From Geomonas propionica (GTDB lineage Bacteria; Desulfobacterota; Desulfuromonadia; Geobacterales; Geobacteraceae): a stretch of 64,000 bases of DNA. Positions 44,497-52,308 of this stretch are shown in pieces. The number at the start of each line of letters is the position of its first letter. The first letter of the stretch is position 1. Location: contig NZ_JAEMHK010000009.1 of the NCBI RefSeq assembly GCF_016458235.1, positions 1 through 64,000 of the forward strand, given 5' to 3'. The notes beneath the pieces were generated by a model. That model was not told where the DNA came from and ran no database searches. It worked only from the letters and a program-made list of their open reading frames with translations. Both the position numbers and the translations under genes were made by a program.

Positions 44497-45389
44497 GGCA
44501 GCCTCCCTTGCCGCGCCTGGTCCGCCAGCCCAGTCAGGTCCAGGCTGGCCCGCCAAAGGCGCTCCGCGGCGGCCTGGTCATAGGAGGCGGGCGAGGACGG
44601 CGTCTCTTTTGGGGCGGCGTAGTAGCCGCCGCTTCTGCCGGCGACCTCGCCGGCGCAGGCCAGGTAGAGCACGGTGCGCACGCCCCGCTCGGGTCCGACC
44701 AGATGGCCGCTTCTCAGTGAGCCGGCGACATGGCAGAGCCAGCTCCCCAAGCCGTTATTGAGCGAGAAGCGGGTCAGCACGTTGCCGGGGGCGGCCGCGT
44801 TGGCCGTGATGCCGCTTCCCGCCAGACGCCGGGCCAGTTCGTAAGTGAAGAGCAGGTTCGCCAGCTTGGACCGGGCATAGGCCTTCCTGCCGTCGTACCC
44901 GCGCTCCAGGTTCAGGTCGTCGAAATCGATCCCGGGGCAGCCGCGATGGGCGGCGGATGACACGTTCACCACCCTGGCCTGCTTCCCCTGGCGCAGCCGC
45001 TCCATCAGGAGCAGGGTCACGAGGAAGTACCCCAGGTGGTTGAGGGCGAAGGTCATCTCCACCCCCTCAGGCGTGGTGAAACGTCGGGCGAATCTCCCTC
45101 CGGCGTTGTTCACCAACAGGTCCAGGCGCGGATAGACCGCGTGGAAGCGGCGGGCGAGGCCGCGGATCTCCTCCTGCCGGGAGAGGTCCGCCAGCCAGAA
45201 CTCGACCCGGTAGTTGCCGCTTTCCCGCATGATCGCTTGGGCGCTCCTCTCGCAGCGCACCCGGTCTCGTCCCACCCCGATCAGCGTCGCCCCCTGCCGG
45301 GCCAGGGCGAGGGCGGTGGCTCTGCCGATCCCGGAACTGGCTCCCGTCACCAGGCAGATCTTGCCGGTCATGTCACTCCATTCACGCAT
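44493..45389 (-). CDS. Short-chain dehydrogenase/reductase
   Basis: The 298-residue protein has the NAD(P) motif TGASSGIG, the NNAG motif and the catalytic Ser...Tyr-X3-Lys set (NVSSAAHRG; AYARSK). Length and style resemble retinol dehydrogenase-like SDRs. The substrate is unknown. Starts at 45389 and 45371 are both possible, with purine-rich sites before each. It is translationally coupled to the exported protein gene. Confidence 0.87.
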   Translation of the reverse strand: MREWSDMTGKICLVTGASSGIGRATALALARQGATLIGVGRDRVRCERSAQAIMRESGNYRVEFWLADLSRQEEIRGLARRFHAVYPRLDLLVNNAGGRFARRFTTPEGVEMTFALNHLGYFLVTLLLMERLRQGKQARVVNVSSAAHRGCPGIDFDDLNLERGYDGRKAYARSKLANLLFTYELARRLAGSGITANAAAPGNVLTRFSLNNGLGSWLCHVAGSLRSGHLVGPERGVRTVLYLACAGEVAGRSGGYYAAPKETPSSPASYDQAAAERLWRASLDLTGLADQARQGRLP

Positions 45390-45560
45390 CCCGTCCCCCC
45401 GTTCTGCGCTTTAAAACAATCTAACGATTCTCCGGTGGCCGGTGTGATTGTCAAGGTTGCCTTCAGCCATTTTTCATTGGGAAGTTGACAACCATCTGCG
45501 TTATAGTGGCGAATGGTCCCGGTGTCCGGCCGGGGTCCTGGGTAAGAGAAGGGGGATTCG

Positions 45561-45758
45561 GTGGCAAAAAGACCATGGGTGGACAAGGAACAATGCATCA
45601 GCTGCGGCATCTGCGTCGCCAACTGCCCGCAGGTGTTCCGCTTTGACGCGCACGGCAAGTCGGAATGTCACGACCCTGCCGGCGCCGCGGAGGACGTGAT
45701 CCAGACGCAGGCGGTGGAGCTCTGCCCGGTGTCGTGCATCGGGTGGGAGGAGGCGTAG
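45561..45758 (+). CDS. Ferredoxin (4Fe-4S)
   Basis: The 65-residue protein has CX2CX2CX5C-type cluster ligands (CISCGICVANCPQ) plus a final Cys near the C terminus (ELCPVSCIG), as in small monocluster ferredoxins. The GTG start has AGAAGGGGG upstream. It ends 1 base before the histidine kinase gene, so they are probably co-transcribed. Its electron partner is not evident. Confidence 0.9.
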   Translation: MAKRPWVDKEQCISCGICVANCPQVFRFDAHGKSECHDPAGAAEDVIQTQAVELCPVSCIGWEEA

Positions 45759-45759
45759 G

Positions 45760-46869
45760 GTGCCCATCGCGAACCGGCCTGCGGGCCTCATCAAAGGGGC
45801 GGCGCTGTTCGCCTGCGTGGTGGCGATCAGCCTGTTGCACTACCTGACCCCGCTCAGGCTCGGGATGCTGCACGACATCTTCCAGCGCCTGTACTACATC
45901 CCCATCATCCTGGCAGCCTACTGGTTCGGGTTCCGCGGCGGCATCGGCTGCGCGATCCTGGTGACCGTGGCGTACGCGCCGCACATCCTGTTCCAGTGGG
46001 GAGGGCACATCTCCATGGAGATGGAGAAGTACCTGGAGGTGATCCTCTACAACGTGGTGGGGGGAATCACCGGATTGTTGTCGCAGCAGGAGCGTTGCCG
46101 CCGCGAGGAACTGGAGCAGACCGCCCAGGGGCTCGAGGATTCCTACCGCCAGCTCAAGACCCAGTCCGAGTTGATCATCAGGATCGAGGAGCAGTTGCGG
46201 CGCGCGGAGCGCCTCTCCGCCCTGGGCGAACTCTCCGCCATACTGGCCCACGAGATCAGAAACCCGCTCGCCTCGATCCGCGGCACCGCCGAGATCCTGA
46301 TGGAGCAGGGGGTGCCGGCCGAGCGGCGCGGAGAGTTCCTGGAGATCCTGGTCAAGGAGTCGGACCGGCTGAACCGGGTGGTGGAGGATTTCCTGCGCAT
46401 GGCGCGCCCCGAGCCCGCCGACAAGAGGGAATGCGACATCAACGAGGAACTGGCCAACATGGTTACGCTGCTGTCCGCCCAGGCGCGCGGCTGCAGCGTG
46501 CACCTCGAATTTTCACGCGGGACTGTGCCGCGCTTGGTGGCGGACCCGGAAAAGCTGCGCCAGGCTTTCCTAAACCTCATGCTCAACGCGATCCAGGCCT
46601 CCCCGGAAGGGGGGACCGTCCAGGTGGCGACCTCCTACAACCGCGAGAGCGGTCTGGTCGAGATCCGCATCGCCGACCAAGGGGGCGGCATCGCAGCCGA
46701 CGCCATCAGCCAGATCTTCGAACCCTTCTTCACTACCAAGGGGAGCGGCACTGGGTTGGGGCTTTCGATCACCAAGAAGATCGTCGAGGGACACGGGGGG
46801 AGCGTCGAGGTGGCGAGTGAGCCGGGGCGAGGGGCGACCTTCACGGTGCTGCTCCCCGCAGCGGAGTGA
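45760..46869 (+). CDS. Sensor histidine kinase
   Basis: The 369-residue protein has four predicted membrane helices in the first 120 residues, a short coiled coil, HisKA with His in LSAILAHEIRNPLASI (near 164) and an HATPase domain (NLMLNAIQA; DQGGGI; GTGLGLSIT). The GTG start at 45760 has GGAGGAGG upstream, inside the ferredoxin gene. No response regulator is adjacent. NtrB-style sequence and a sigma-54-like site downstream suggest an NtrC-type partner elsewhere. Confidence 0.87.
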   Translation: MPIANRPAGLIKGAALFACVVAISLLHYLTPLRLGMLHDIFQRLYYIPIILAAYWFGFRGGIGCAILVTVAYAPHILFQWGGHISMEMEKYLEVILYNVVGGITGLLSQQERCRREELEQTAQGLEDSYRQLKTQSELIIRIEEQLRRAERLSALGELSAILAHEIRNPLASIRGTAEILMEQGVPAERRGEFLEILVKESDRLNRVVEDFLRMARPEPADKRECDINEELANMVTLLSAQARGCSVHLEFSRGTVPRLVADPEKLRQAFLNLMLNAIQASPEGGTVQVATSYNRESGLVEIRIADQGGGIAADAISQIFEPFFTTKGSGTGLGLSITKKIVEGHGGSVEVASEPGRGATFTVLLPAAE

Positions 46870-46984
46870 AGCTGTGGAGAATTCTACTGCGCGTGTGGGA
46901 TATTCGGCACCCGTGCGTCCCCCCTCGGCTGTTCCGGCAACACCCGTTGCAGTGATCTCCGGAGGTTAGCTGTTGCCGGTGCCG

Positions 46985-46999
46985 TGGCACGCTCCTTGT
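46985..46999 (+). promoter_or_regulatory. Candidate sigma-54 promoter
   Basis: TGGCACGCTCCTTGT matches the -24/-12 pattern TGGCAC-N5-TTGC with one change (T for the final C). It lies about 65 bases before the HMA-domain gene. Confidence 0.4.
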
Positions 47000-47065
47000 A
47001 ACAGGTCGACCGTCCGGGCCAAGCCGGCGCAACCCGCGCCTGCTGCGCCCGAGCGGGAGCAGCCC

Positions 47066-47476
47066 ATGAGAAACAAGATCCTGAACACCGCGCTCATTCT
47101 GATCGTGGTCGCCGTCCTGGCCATTTTCGCCTTTTACGTGCGGGTGGGGGCCACCGCCGACCAGGTGGTAGTGCTGCGCACCTCCGGGATGACCTGCGGC
47201 AGCTGCGTCAAGAAGATCACCGAGGCCCTGCAGTCCCAAGGGGGGGTGGCGGCGGCGGAGGTGGACCTGGAGTCGGGCCTGGTGGTCGCAGGGTACGACT
47301 CGAAAAAGACCGCGCCCGAGAAACTGGCCCAGGCCGTGCGCAAGAGCGGCTTTCAGTCCCAGGTGGCCCAAGTGATTACCCCGCAGCAGTTCCGCAGCGT
47401 GGTCGGGCGGGACGTCGGCGGCAAGGCCGCCCCCGGCGGGTGCTGCGGCCCGCGCGGCTGCGGCGGTGCCCAGTAA
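47066..47476 (+). CDS. Membrane-anchored HMA heavy-metal-binding protein
   Basis: The 136-residue protein has an N-terminal signal anchor (about 8-25) and an HMA domain with metal-binding Cys44/Cys47 (GMTCGSC), then a Cys/Gly-rich tail (GGCCGPRGCGG). It would hold soft metals such as Cu(I) or Hg(II) at the periplasmic face. GGGAGC precedes the ATG. It is followed 70 bases later by a DUF2318 gene, and the two may form a metal-handling unit under the sigma-54-like promoter. Confidence 0.82.
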   Translation: MRNKILNTALILIVVAVLAIFAFYVRVGATADQVVVLRTSGMTCGSCVKKITEALQSQGGVAAAEVDLESGLVVAGYDSKKTAPEKLAQAVRKSGFQSQVAQVITPQQFRSVVGRDVGGKAAPGGCCGPRGCGGAQ

Positions 47477-47546
47477 AGTTTTTTCGTCACGCCCGCGTGG
47501 CGCGATTCAGCACGAGCCTGCCTGCAGGCCCCAAAAGGAGCAACAC

Positions 47547-48020
47547 ATGGTTCACTCGAGCAAAAAAGGATTCCAGACCCTCCTTCTCATCGTGGTCGCC
47601 CTGGCGGCCATGGCGAGCGTCGCTTTCGCCTTCAGCCTCCCCGGTATGGGGAAATACGAGAAGGTGAAGCCGTCCGGCGGCAACGTCATCATCCCGGCGG
47701 ACAAGGTGAGCGACGGCAAGGCGCACTACTACAAGTTCACCGACGCCGGCAAGGAGATCAACTTCTTCATCGTCAAAGGAAGCGACGGCCAGCTTCACGT
47801 CGCCTTCGACGCCTGCGACGTTTGCTACCGCGAGAAGAAGGGGTACGAGCAGGCGGGTGACAAGATGAACTGCCTGAACTGCAATCAGAAATTCGCCATC
47901 AACAAGATCGGCGCGGCTTCCGCCGGCGGCTGCAACCCCTCCCACCTCCCCGCCAAGTACGACGGAGGCAAGGTGACCATCCCGGTCAGCGAACTCAAGG
48001 CGGGTGCCCGCTTCTTCTAG
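47547..48020 (+). CDS. DUF2318 domain protein
   Basis: The 157-residue exported or membrane-anchored protein has one N-terminal hydrophobic helix and the DUF2318 cysteine set Cys90/Cys93 (CDVC), Cys109/Cys112 (CLNC) and Cys129 in GGCNPSHLP. The family is linked to iron or copper uptake systems, but its activity is unknown. AAAGGAG precedes the ATG and a strong terminator follows. Confidence 0.85.
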   Translation: MVHSSKKGFQTLLLIVVALAAMASVAFAFSLPGMGKYEKVKPSGGNVIIPADKVSDGKAHYYKFTDAGKEINFFIVKGSDGQLHVAFDACDVCYREKKGYEQAGDKMNCLNCNQKFAINKIGAASAGGCNPSHLPAKYDGGKVTIPVSELKAGARFF

Positions 48021-48055
48021 GGGCGGCGCGAGTCGAACCGCACCGAAACAGTGAT

Positions 48056-48097
48056 AACGCCGGAACGCGCCCACGAGCGCGCCCGGCGTTTTTTTGT
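48056..48097 (+). terminator. Intrinsic terminator
   Basis: AACGCCGG pairs with CCGGCGTT, with an inner GCGC stem, and seven T's follow. It ends the metal-binding gene pair. Confidence 0.88.
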
Positions 48098-48208
48098 CCC
48101 CTTTCCGGCGCGGCGGGGCGGGCCGTCGACCCGCACCGGTTTTGCTGGTTGACACCCGTCTGGCCGGAGGTGTATTACAGAAGGGCAGTCAGCATCAGGG
48201 GGTAACAC

Positions 48209-48838
48209 GTGAGCAAGGACAAGGACGAGCGCAAGAGGTCGCACCTCAAGCTCGTGGTAAATAACCCGGAAATCAGGAGCGCCAGGCCTTCAGGCGCCGA
48301 ACAGGAGTTCGTTCCTCTCGAGGAGCTGATTACCAACCGGGACCTGTTCCGCCCCGCCTTCTACCGTGGCATGGGGAGGCTGCAGACCAAGGGGTATCAG
48401 CAGTTGGAACGCTACCTGGCCAACCGCGGCGCCCCCTATGGTATCGATCCCGTGCACGGCAAGGTAATGGTGCTTCCCGCGGGGAACGTCTCCCCCGAGG
48501 CGCTGGAGTACGGCTCGCCGCAGGACGAACTGCTTCTGAGCATCTCCGAAGACGCCGGCGGCTCCGGGCTTTGCTTCTCACTGGAGATGATTCTCCCCTA
48601 CTTCAGCGAGGACGACGCGGTCATGGAAGAGGCGCTGCTCTTTGCGCCCGTTCTGCAGTACGGCGCCCTGTTCCTTGAGGAGAACCCCCACGACGGGATG
48701 CTGGACCTGATCTACCGCCTGGCCGTGCCGCTTTTCCCACCGGTGCTCACCGCCCGGCTGGCCGAACGGATGTTCTCCATCTTCTCCTTCGAGCTGAAAG
48801 AGACCTTCCTCGCCCTCTCCGACTACCCCGAAGGCTGA
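48209..48838 (+). CDS. Conserved-looking hypothetical protein
   Basis: The 209-residue soluble protein has no signal peptide, membrane segment or motif known to me. It starts with a charged, basic stretch (SKDKDERKRSHLK). The body is acidic and well structured. The GTG start has CAGGGGG upstream, and codon use is like its neighbours. It stands alone between a terminator and the cytochrome locus. Confidence 0.6.
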   Translation: MSKDKDERKRSHLKLVVNNPEIRSARPSGAEQEFVPLEELITNRDLFRPAFYRGMGRLQTKGYQQLERYLANRGAPYGIDPVHGKVMVLPAGNVSPEALEYGSPQDELLLSISEDAGGSGLCFSLEMILPYFSEDDAVMEEALLFAPVLQYGALFLEENPHDGMLDLIYRLAVPLFPPVLTARLAERMFSIFSFELKETFLALSDYPEG

Positions 48839-48980
48839 CCCCACGGGGTACCTCCTTCCTCCCGCCACCACTGGATCTACGCGCGTCGCGGCGAGATCTT
48901 TAATATTGAAATGTTTTTCCGTTAGTGTTATGTATCTGTTGCCTATTTCCCTTGCGGGCAGCTGTTCATATCCCGGTGGA

Positions 48981-49043
48981 CTGTGCGGTCGTCCTGTTCC
49001 GCGCTCTGAAGGGTGAGGCTCTTTCCGCTGGCGCGCCGCACAG
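48981..49043 (+). promoter_or_regulatory. Structured 5' leader of the first cytochrome gene
   Basis: CTGTGCGG (48981-48988) pairs with CCGCACAG (49036-49043), and inside it CGCGC pairs with GCGCG, closing a purine-rich loop. The element lies 46 bases before the cytochrome ATG. It lacks the GEMM (c-di-GMP/cGAMP) signature, so it is an unassigned leader structure. Confidence 0.5.
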
Positions 49044-49088
49044 TTATACCCTTAACCCCATTAACCACCTGGATTAGGAAGCCCTTCC

Positions 49089-50411
49089 ATGAAAGTGCTG
49101 TCTTTAGCGTCAATTGCGCTGGCTGCCGTCCTCTTTTCCTGCTGTGGCGCGGCCTTCGGTGCGTCCTGTACGACAACGGAATGCCACGCCCCCATCGCCG
49201 CCCTCAAGTACCCCCACTCTCCCGTCAAGGAGGGCGACTGCTCCCCCTGTCACACCCAGAAGGGGAAAGAGCATCCCGTGAAGGGGGCAAAGAGCTTCGA
49301 GCTGACGGCCAAAGGGGCGGCCCTGTGCAAGGACTGCCATGACGTGCCCGGGCAGAAGAGGGTGGTGCATGCACCGGTGAAGGAAGGTGACTGCGCCAGT
49401 TGCCACCAGCCTCACGGCGCCAGCAACCGTTTCCTCCTCGACGTGGGAGAGGATCGCTCCAAGCTCTGTTTCAACTGTCATGACGCCGCACCCTTCAAGG
49501 TCAAGTTCATGCACGGCCCGGCCGCCGTTGGTTCCTGCAATACCTGTCACGACCCTCACGCTTCCGCTGAAAATCGGCTCATGAAGGGACCGACGCGCAC
49601 CATCTGCCTTGGGTGCCATGCCGATTTCGCCACGCAACTCAAGCAGGCGACCTTCGTGCATTCTCCCGTGTCCAAGGATCCCTGCACGGCCTGTCATGAC
49701 CCGCACGGTTCCGCCGTCGAGATGTTCCTGAAGGTCAAGTCGCCGGACCTCTGCGTCGGATGTCACGCAAAAATCGGCAAACAGATCGCACAGGTGAAAG
49801 TGCCGCACAAGCCGATGCTGGAAAAAGGGAGCTGCTCCAACTGCCATTCCGCTCACTTCTCCAAGGCGAAGAAGCTTCTCTCCGGCAGTGAGATGGAGGT
49901 TTGCCTTTCCTGCCATGTCAAGGGGAAGGCCGGCAACCTGCGCGACATCCAGGCGGAGATCAAGGACAAGAAATTTCTGCACGGCCCGCTCCAGAAGGGT
50001 TCCTGCAGCGCCTGCCACGACCCGCACGGCTCCGACAACACGCGCCTTCTGCGTGGCAAATATCCGGAGGATCTTTACGCTCCGTACCAGGACGGCCTCT
50101 ACGACGCCTGTCTCAAGTGCCACGACAGGAACCTGCTCCGGTTCCCCGAAACGACCATCTACACCAAGTTCAGAAACGGCAACCGCAACCTGCACATCGT
50201 TCACGTCAAAATCCGCAAGGGACGCACCTGTCGCGTCTGCCATGAACCCCATGCCAGCGACGGTGAAAAGTTGATCAACAAGGACGGCGCGCGCTTCGGA
50301 GACTGGAAGATCCCCATCAATTTCGTTGTAAATGGGACCGGTGGCAGCTGTGCGCCCGGGTGCCATAAGCCCTTCAGTTATGACCGGCAGAGTCCGGTGA
50401 AGTACAACTAG
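49089..50411 (+). CDS. Secreted multiheme cytochrome c (13 CXXCH plus 2 atypical sites)
   Basis: The 440-residue protein has a signal peptide and 13 CXXCH motifs spaced through the chain. It also has a CX4CH site at the mature N terminus (CTTTECH) and a CX3CH site near the end (CAPGCH), so up to 15 hemes. Repeats of the form HGP-x-GSCxxCHDPHxS recur about every 45 residues, as in cytochrome c3/NrfB-like wires. It is probably periplasmic or outer-surface and would relay electrons through the outer membrane. It leads the locus and is 60 bases before the NHL lipoprotein gene. Confidence 0.93.
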   Translation: MKVLSLASIALAAVLFSCCGAAFGASCTTTECHAPIAALKYPHSPVKEGDCSPCHTQKGKEHPVKGAKSFELTAKGAALCKDCHDVPGQKRVVHAPVKEGDCASCHQPHGASNRFLLDVGEDRSKLCFNCHDAAPFKVKFMHGPAAVGSCNTCHDPHASAENRLMKGPTRTICLGCHADFATQLKQATFVHSPVSKDPCTACHDPHGSAVEMFLKVKSPDLCVGCHAKIGKQIAQVKVPHKPMLEKGSCSNCHSAHFSKAKKLLSGSEMEVCLSCHVKGKAGNLRDIQAEIKDKKFLHGPLQKGSCSACHDPHGSDNTRLLRGKYPEDLYAPYQDGLYDACLKCHDRNLLRFPETTIYTKFRNGNRNLHIVHVKIRKGRTCRVCHEPHASDGEKLINKDGARFGDWKIPINFVVNGTGGSCAPGCHKPFSYDRQSPVKYN

Positions 50412-50471
50412 TGACCACTCACCCCCCTCCCGAGCACTGACGCAGGGAGGGGATGCAAAAGGAGCAGTGAC

Positions 50472-51695
50472 ATGACCCTGACGTACAACTTGAGCAGAAA
50501 CTTCAAGCGTCTCATTGCATTCTTCTGCGTGGCTGCTGCGCTTTCCGGTTGCGCGACCTCGAAACCGGACCTGCCGCCGGCGTTCTTCCCGCCACCGCCC
50601 GACGAACCGCACATCCAGTACCTCACCGGGATTAGCAACTCGAGTGACCTGGGGGGCTCGAGCGGCGGAGTCGGCAAACTGCTCCTGGGCGGCTCGCAAG
50701 TCGTAACGCGGATCGGAAAGCCCTACGGCATCACGTACAAAAAAGGGAAAATCTACGTCGCCGACATAGAATCCGCACAGGTCATCGTGATCGATATTGT
50801 GCAGAACACTATGCGCAACCTAAGCGACGAGGCTGGTGCAGCGGAACTGAAAAAACCGATCAGCGTCGGGGTTGATGACGACGGTAACGTCTACGTGGCG
50901 GATTCCGGCCGGAAAGACATCGCCGTCTTCGATGCAAGCGGGAAGTTCATAAAGTCAATGGGGAAGGGGCTTGCCAAGAGGACGCTGGTCGCTGTGGCCG
51001 TCTACAAGGATTTCGTAATTACCGTGGACAACGCCAGCGGGCTCATCTTTGTCCTGGACCGGAAGAGCGGGGAACTCATCAACACGTTGGGGAACAGCCC
51101 CGACTCTTCCAAGAACCCGGCTCTTCCCAACGGGTTGACGGTGGACAAGCAGGGGTTCATTCACGTGGTTAGCATCGGCAATGGCACAGTCAAGGAATAT
51201 GACCTGGATGGCAACCTGCGCTCCTCTTTCGGCAGCTTGGGGGACGTTCCCGGTCAGTTCACCCGCCCCAGGGGGGTAGACGTGGATGATGACGGCAACA
51301 TTTTCGTGGTGGACGCGGGACACGGTGTCGTTCAGGTCTTCAACTCCGAGCGTCGCATCCTTGGCGATTTCGGCAGATCGGGGCTCCTGCAAGGTTCCCT
51401 CAATCTCCCCGCAGGAGTGGCCACGACCAAAGACCATCTGGACCTGTTCCAGAAATACGCGGCTCCGGGCTTCAAACTGCAGGAGCTGATATTCGTCACC
51501 AATCAGTTCCCGAGCAGCGTCAATAACTTAATTTCCATCTATGGGATGGGAGCGATGACCGGCGGGAAAGCCCAGCCCAAGGAGGCTGATAAGGCTGATA
51601 AGGCTGACAAGGCTGACAAGGCTGACAAGGCTGACAAGGCTGACAAGGCTGACAAGGCTGACAAGGCGAAAGGCGGAAAGACCGGGGAGAAGTAG
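50472..51695 (+). CDS. NHL-repeat beta-propeller lipoprotein with Ala-Asp-Lys tail
   Basis: The 407-residue protein has a lipobox near residue 27 (ALSGCATSK). About six NHL blades follow (PISVGVDDDGNVYVADSGRKDIAVFD and similar, residues 75-330), and the C-terminal tail has nine Ala-Asp-Lys repeats. It is anchored in the outer membrane and likely acts as a scaffold. A companion NHL lipoprotein lies three genes downstream. The tail is encoded by a 9-base tandem repeat prone to length change. Confidence 0.9.
   Translation: MTLTYNLSRNFKRLIAFFCVAAALSGCATSKPDLPPAFFPPPPDEPHIQYLTGISNSSDLGGSSGGVGKLLLGGSQVVTRIGKPYGITYKKGKIYVADIESAQVIVIDIVQNTMRNLSDEAGAAELKKPISVGVDDDGNVYVADSGRKDIAVFDASGKFIKSMGKGLAKRTLVAVAVYKDFVITVDNASGLIFVLDRKSGELINTLGNSPDSSKNPALPNGLTVDKQGFIHVVSIGNGTVKEYDLDGNLRSSFGSLGDVPGQFTRPRGVDVDDDGNIFVVDAGHGVVQVFNSERRILGDFGRSGLLQGSLNLPAGVATTKDHLDLFQKYAAPGFKLQELIFVTNQFPSSVNNLISIYGMGAMTGGKAQPKEADKADKADKADKADKADKADKADKADKAKGGKTGEK
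51585..51665. repeat. 9-bp tandem repeat within the NHL lipoprotein gene
   Basis: Nine copies of GCTGAYAAG (the first two with T, the rest with C) encode (Ala-Asp-Lys)9. Being in frame, gain or loss of units would only change tail length. Confidence 0.95.
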
Positions 51696-51731
51696 CCCCC
51701 TTTTATTGATCATCAGGTACCTGGAGTGGCG

Positions 51732-52304
51732 ATGCGGAAGAAGCTAGCGACCATTATTTTTGTTGTGTATGTCATGAGCATGCTATGGGGTTGCGATCCG
51801 GTCACCTTGCATAAGGTCACGTCCACCATCTTCGATGGGGTGCCAAGTCTGCCACCTGCAGAGCAGTTGTGCCAGGAGTACCAGGTGACAAAGGTGGAAG
51901 AGGAGAAAAAGAAGGAGAATGCGAAGCTGCCGTCTGATGGCTCGGGTAGCGGTTCCAGCCATCTACCCTACCGCGAGAAACGCTGCAATGGCTGCCACGA
52001 CAAAACCCAGGAATCCGGCCTGATAAAGCCGAAGGCGCAACTTTGCTTCGTCTGTCACCCCAACATCATCAAAGGGAGCATGGCCCACGGGCCGGCTGCT
52101 GTCGGCAGCTGCCTGGAGTGCCATGAGGCACACTCATCCAATTATCCGGCACTCCTGAAGGCTGAAAAAGGCAAACTTTGCGCCGGATGCCATCAGGAGA
52201 AACGGCTCGCACTGGCGATGCACCAGAAGGTCTCCAGCAACGGTATGTTCTGCATGGACTGTCATGATCCCCATGGCGGCGCATCGGCGTACTTTCTCCG
52301 CTAG
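51732..52304 (+). CDS. Pentaheme cytochrome c lipoprotein
   Basis: The 190-residue protein has a lipoprotein signal (SMLWGC) followed by a linker with a Lys/Glu-rich stretch. Five CXXCH motifs follow (CNGCH, CFVCH, CLECH, CAGCH, CMDCH). The short GGAG spacing favours ATG 51732 over a GTG two codons earlier. Its last codons lie 4 bases before the beta-barrel gene, so it is the natural inner partner of the porin in a conduit, like OmaB/ExtD-type proteins. Confidence 0.9.
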   Translation: MRKKLATIIFVVYVMSMLWGCDPVTLHKVTSTIFDGVPSLPPAEQLCQEYQVTKVEEEKKKENAKLPSDGSGSGSSHLPYREKRCNGCHDKTQESGLIKPKAQLCFVCHPNIIKGSMAHGPAAVGSCLECHEAHSSNYPALLKAEKGKLCAGCHQEKRLALAMHQKVSSNGMFCMDCHDPHGGASAYFLR

Positions 52305-52308
52305 CGCC

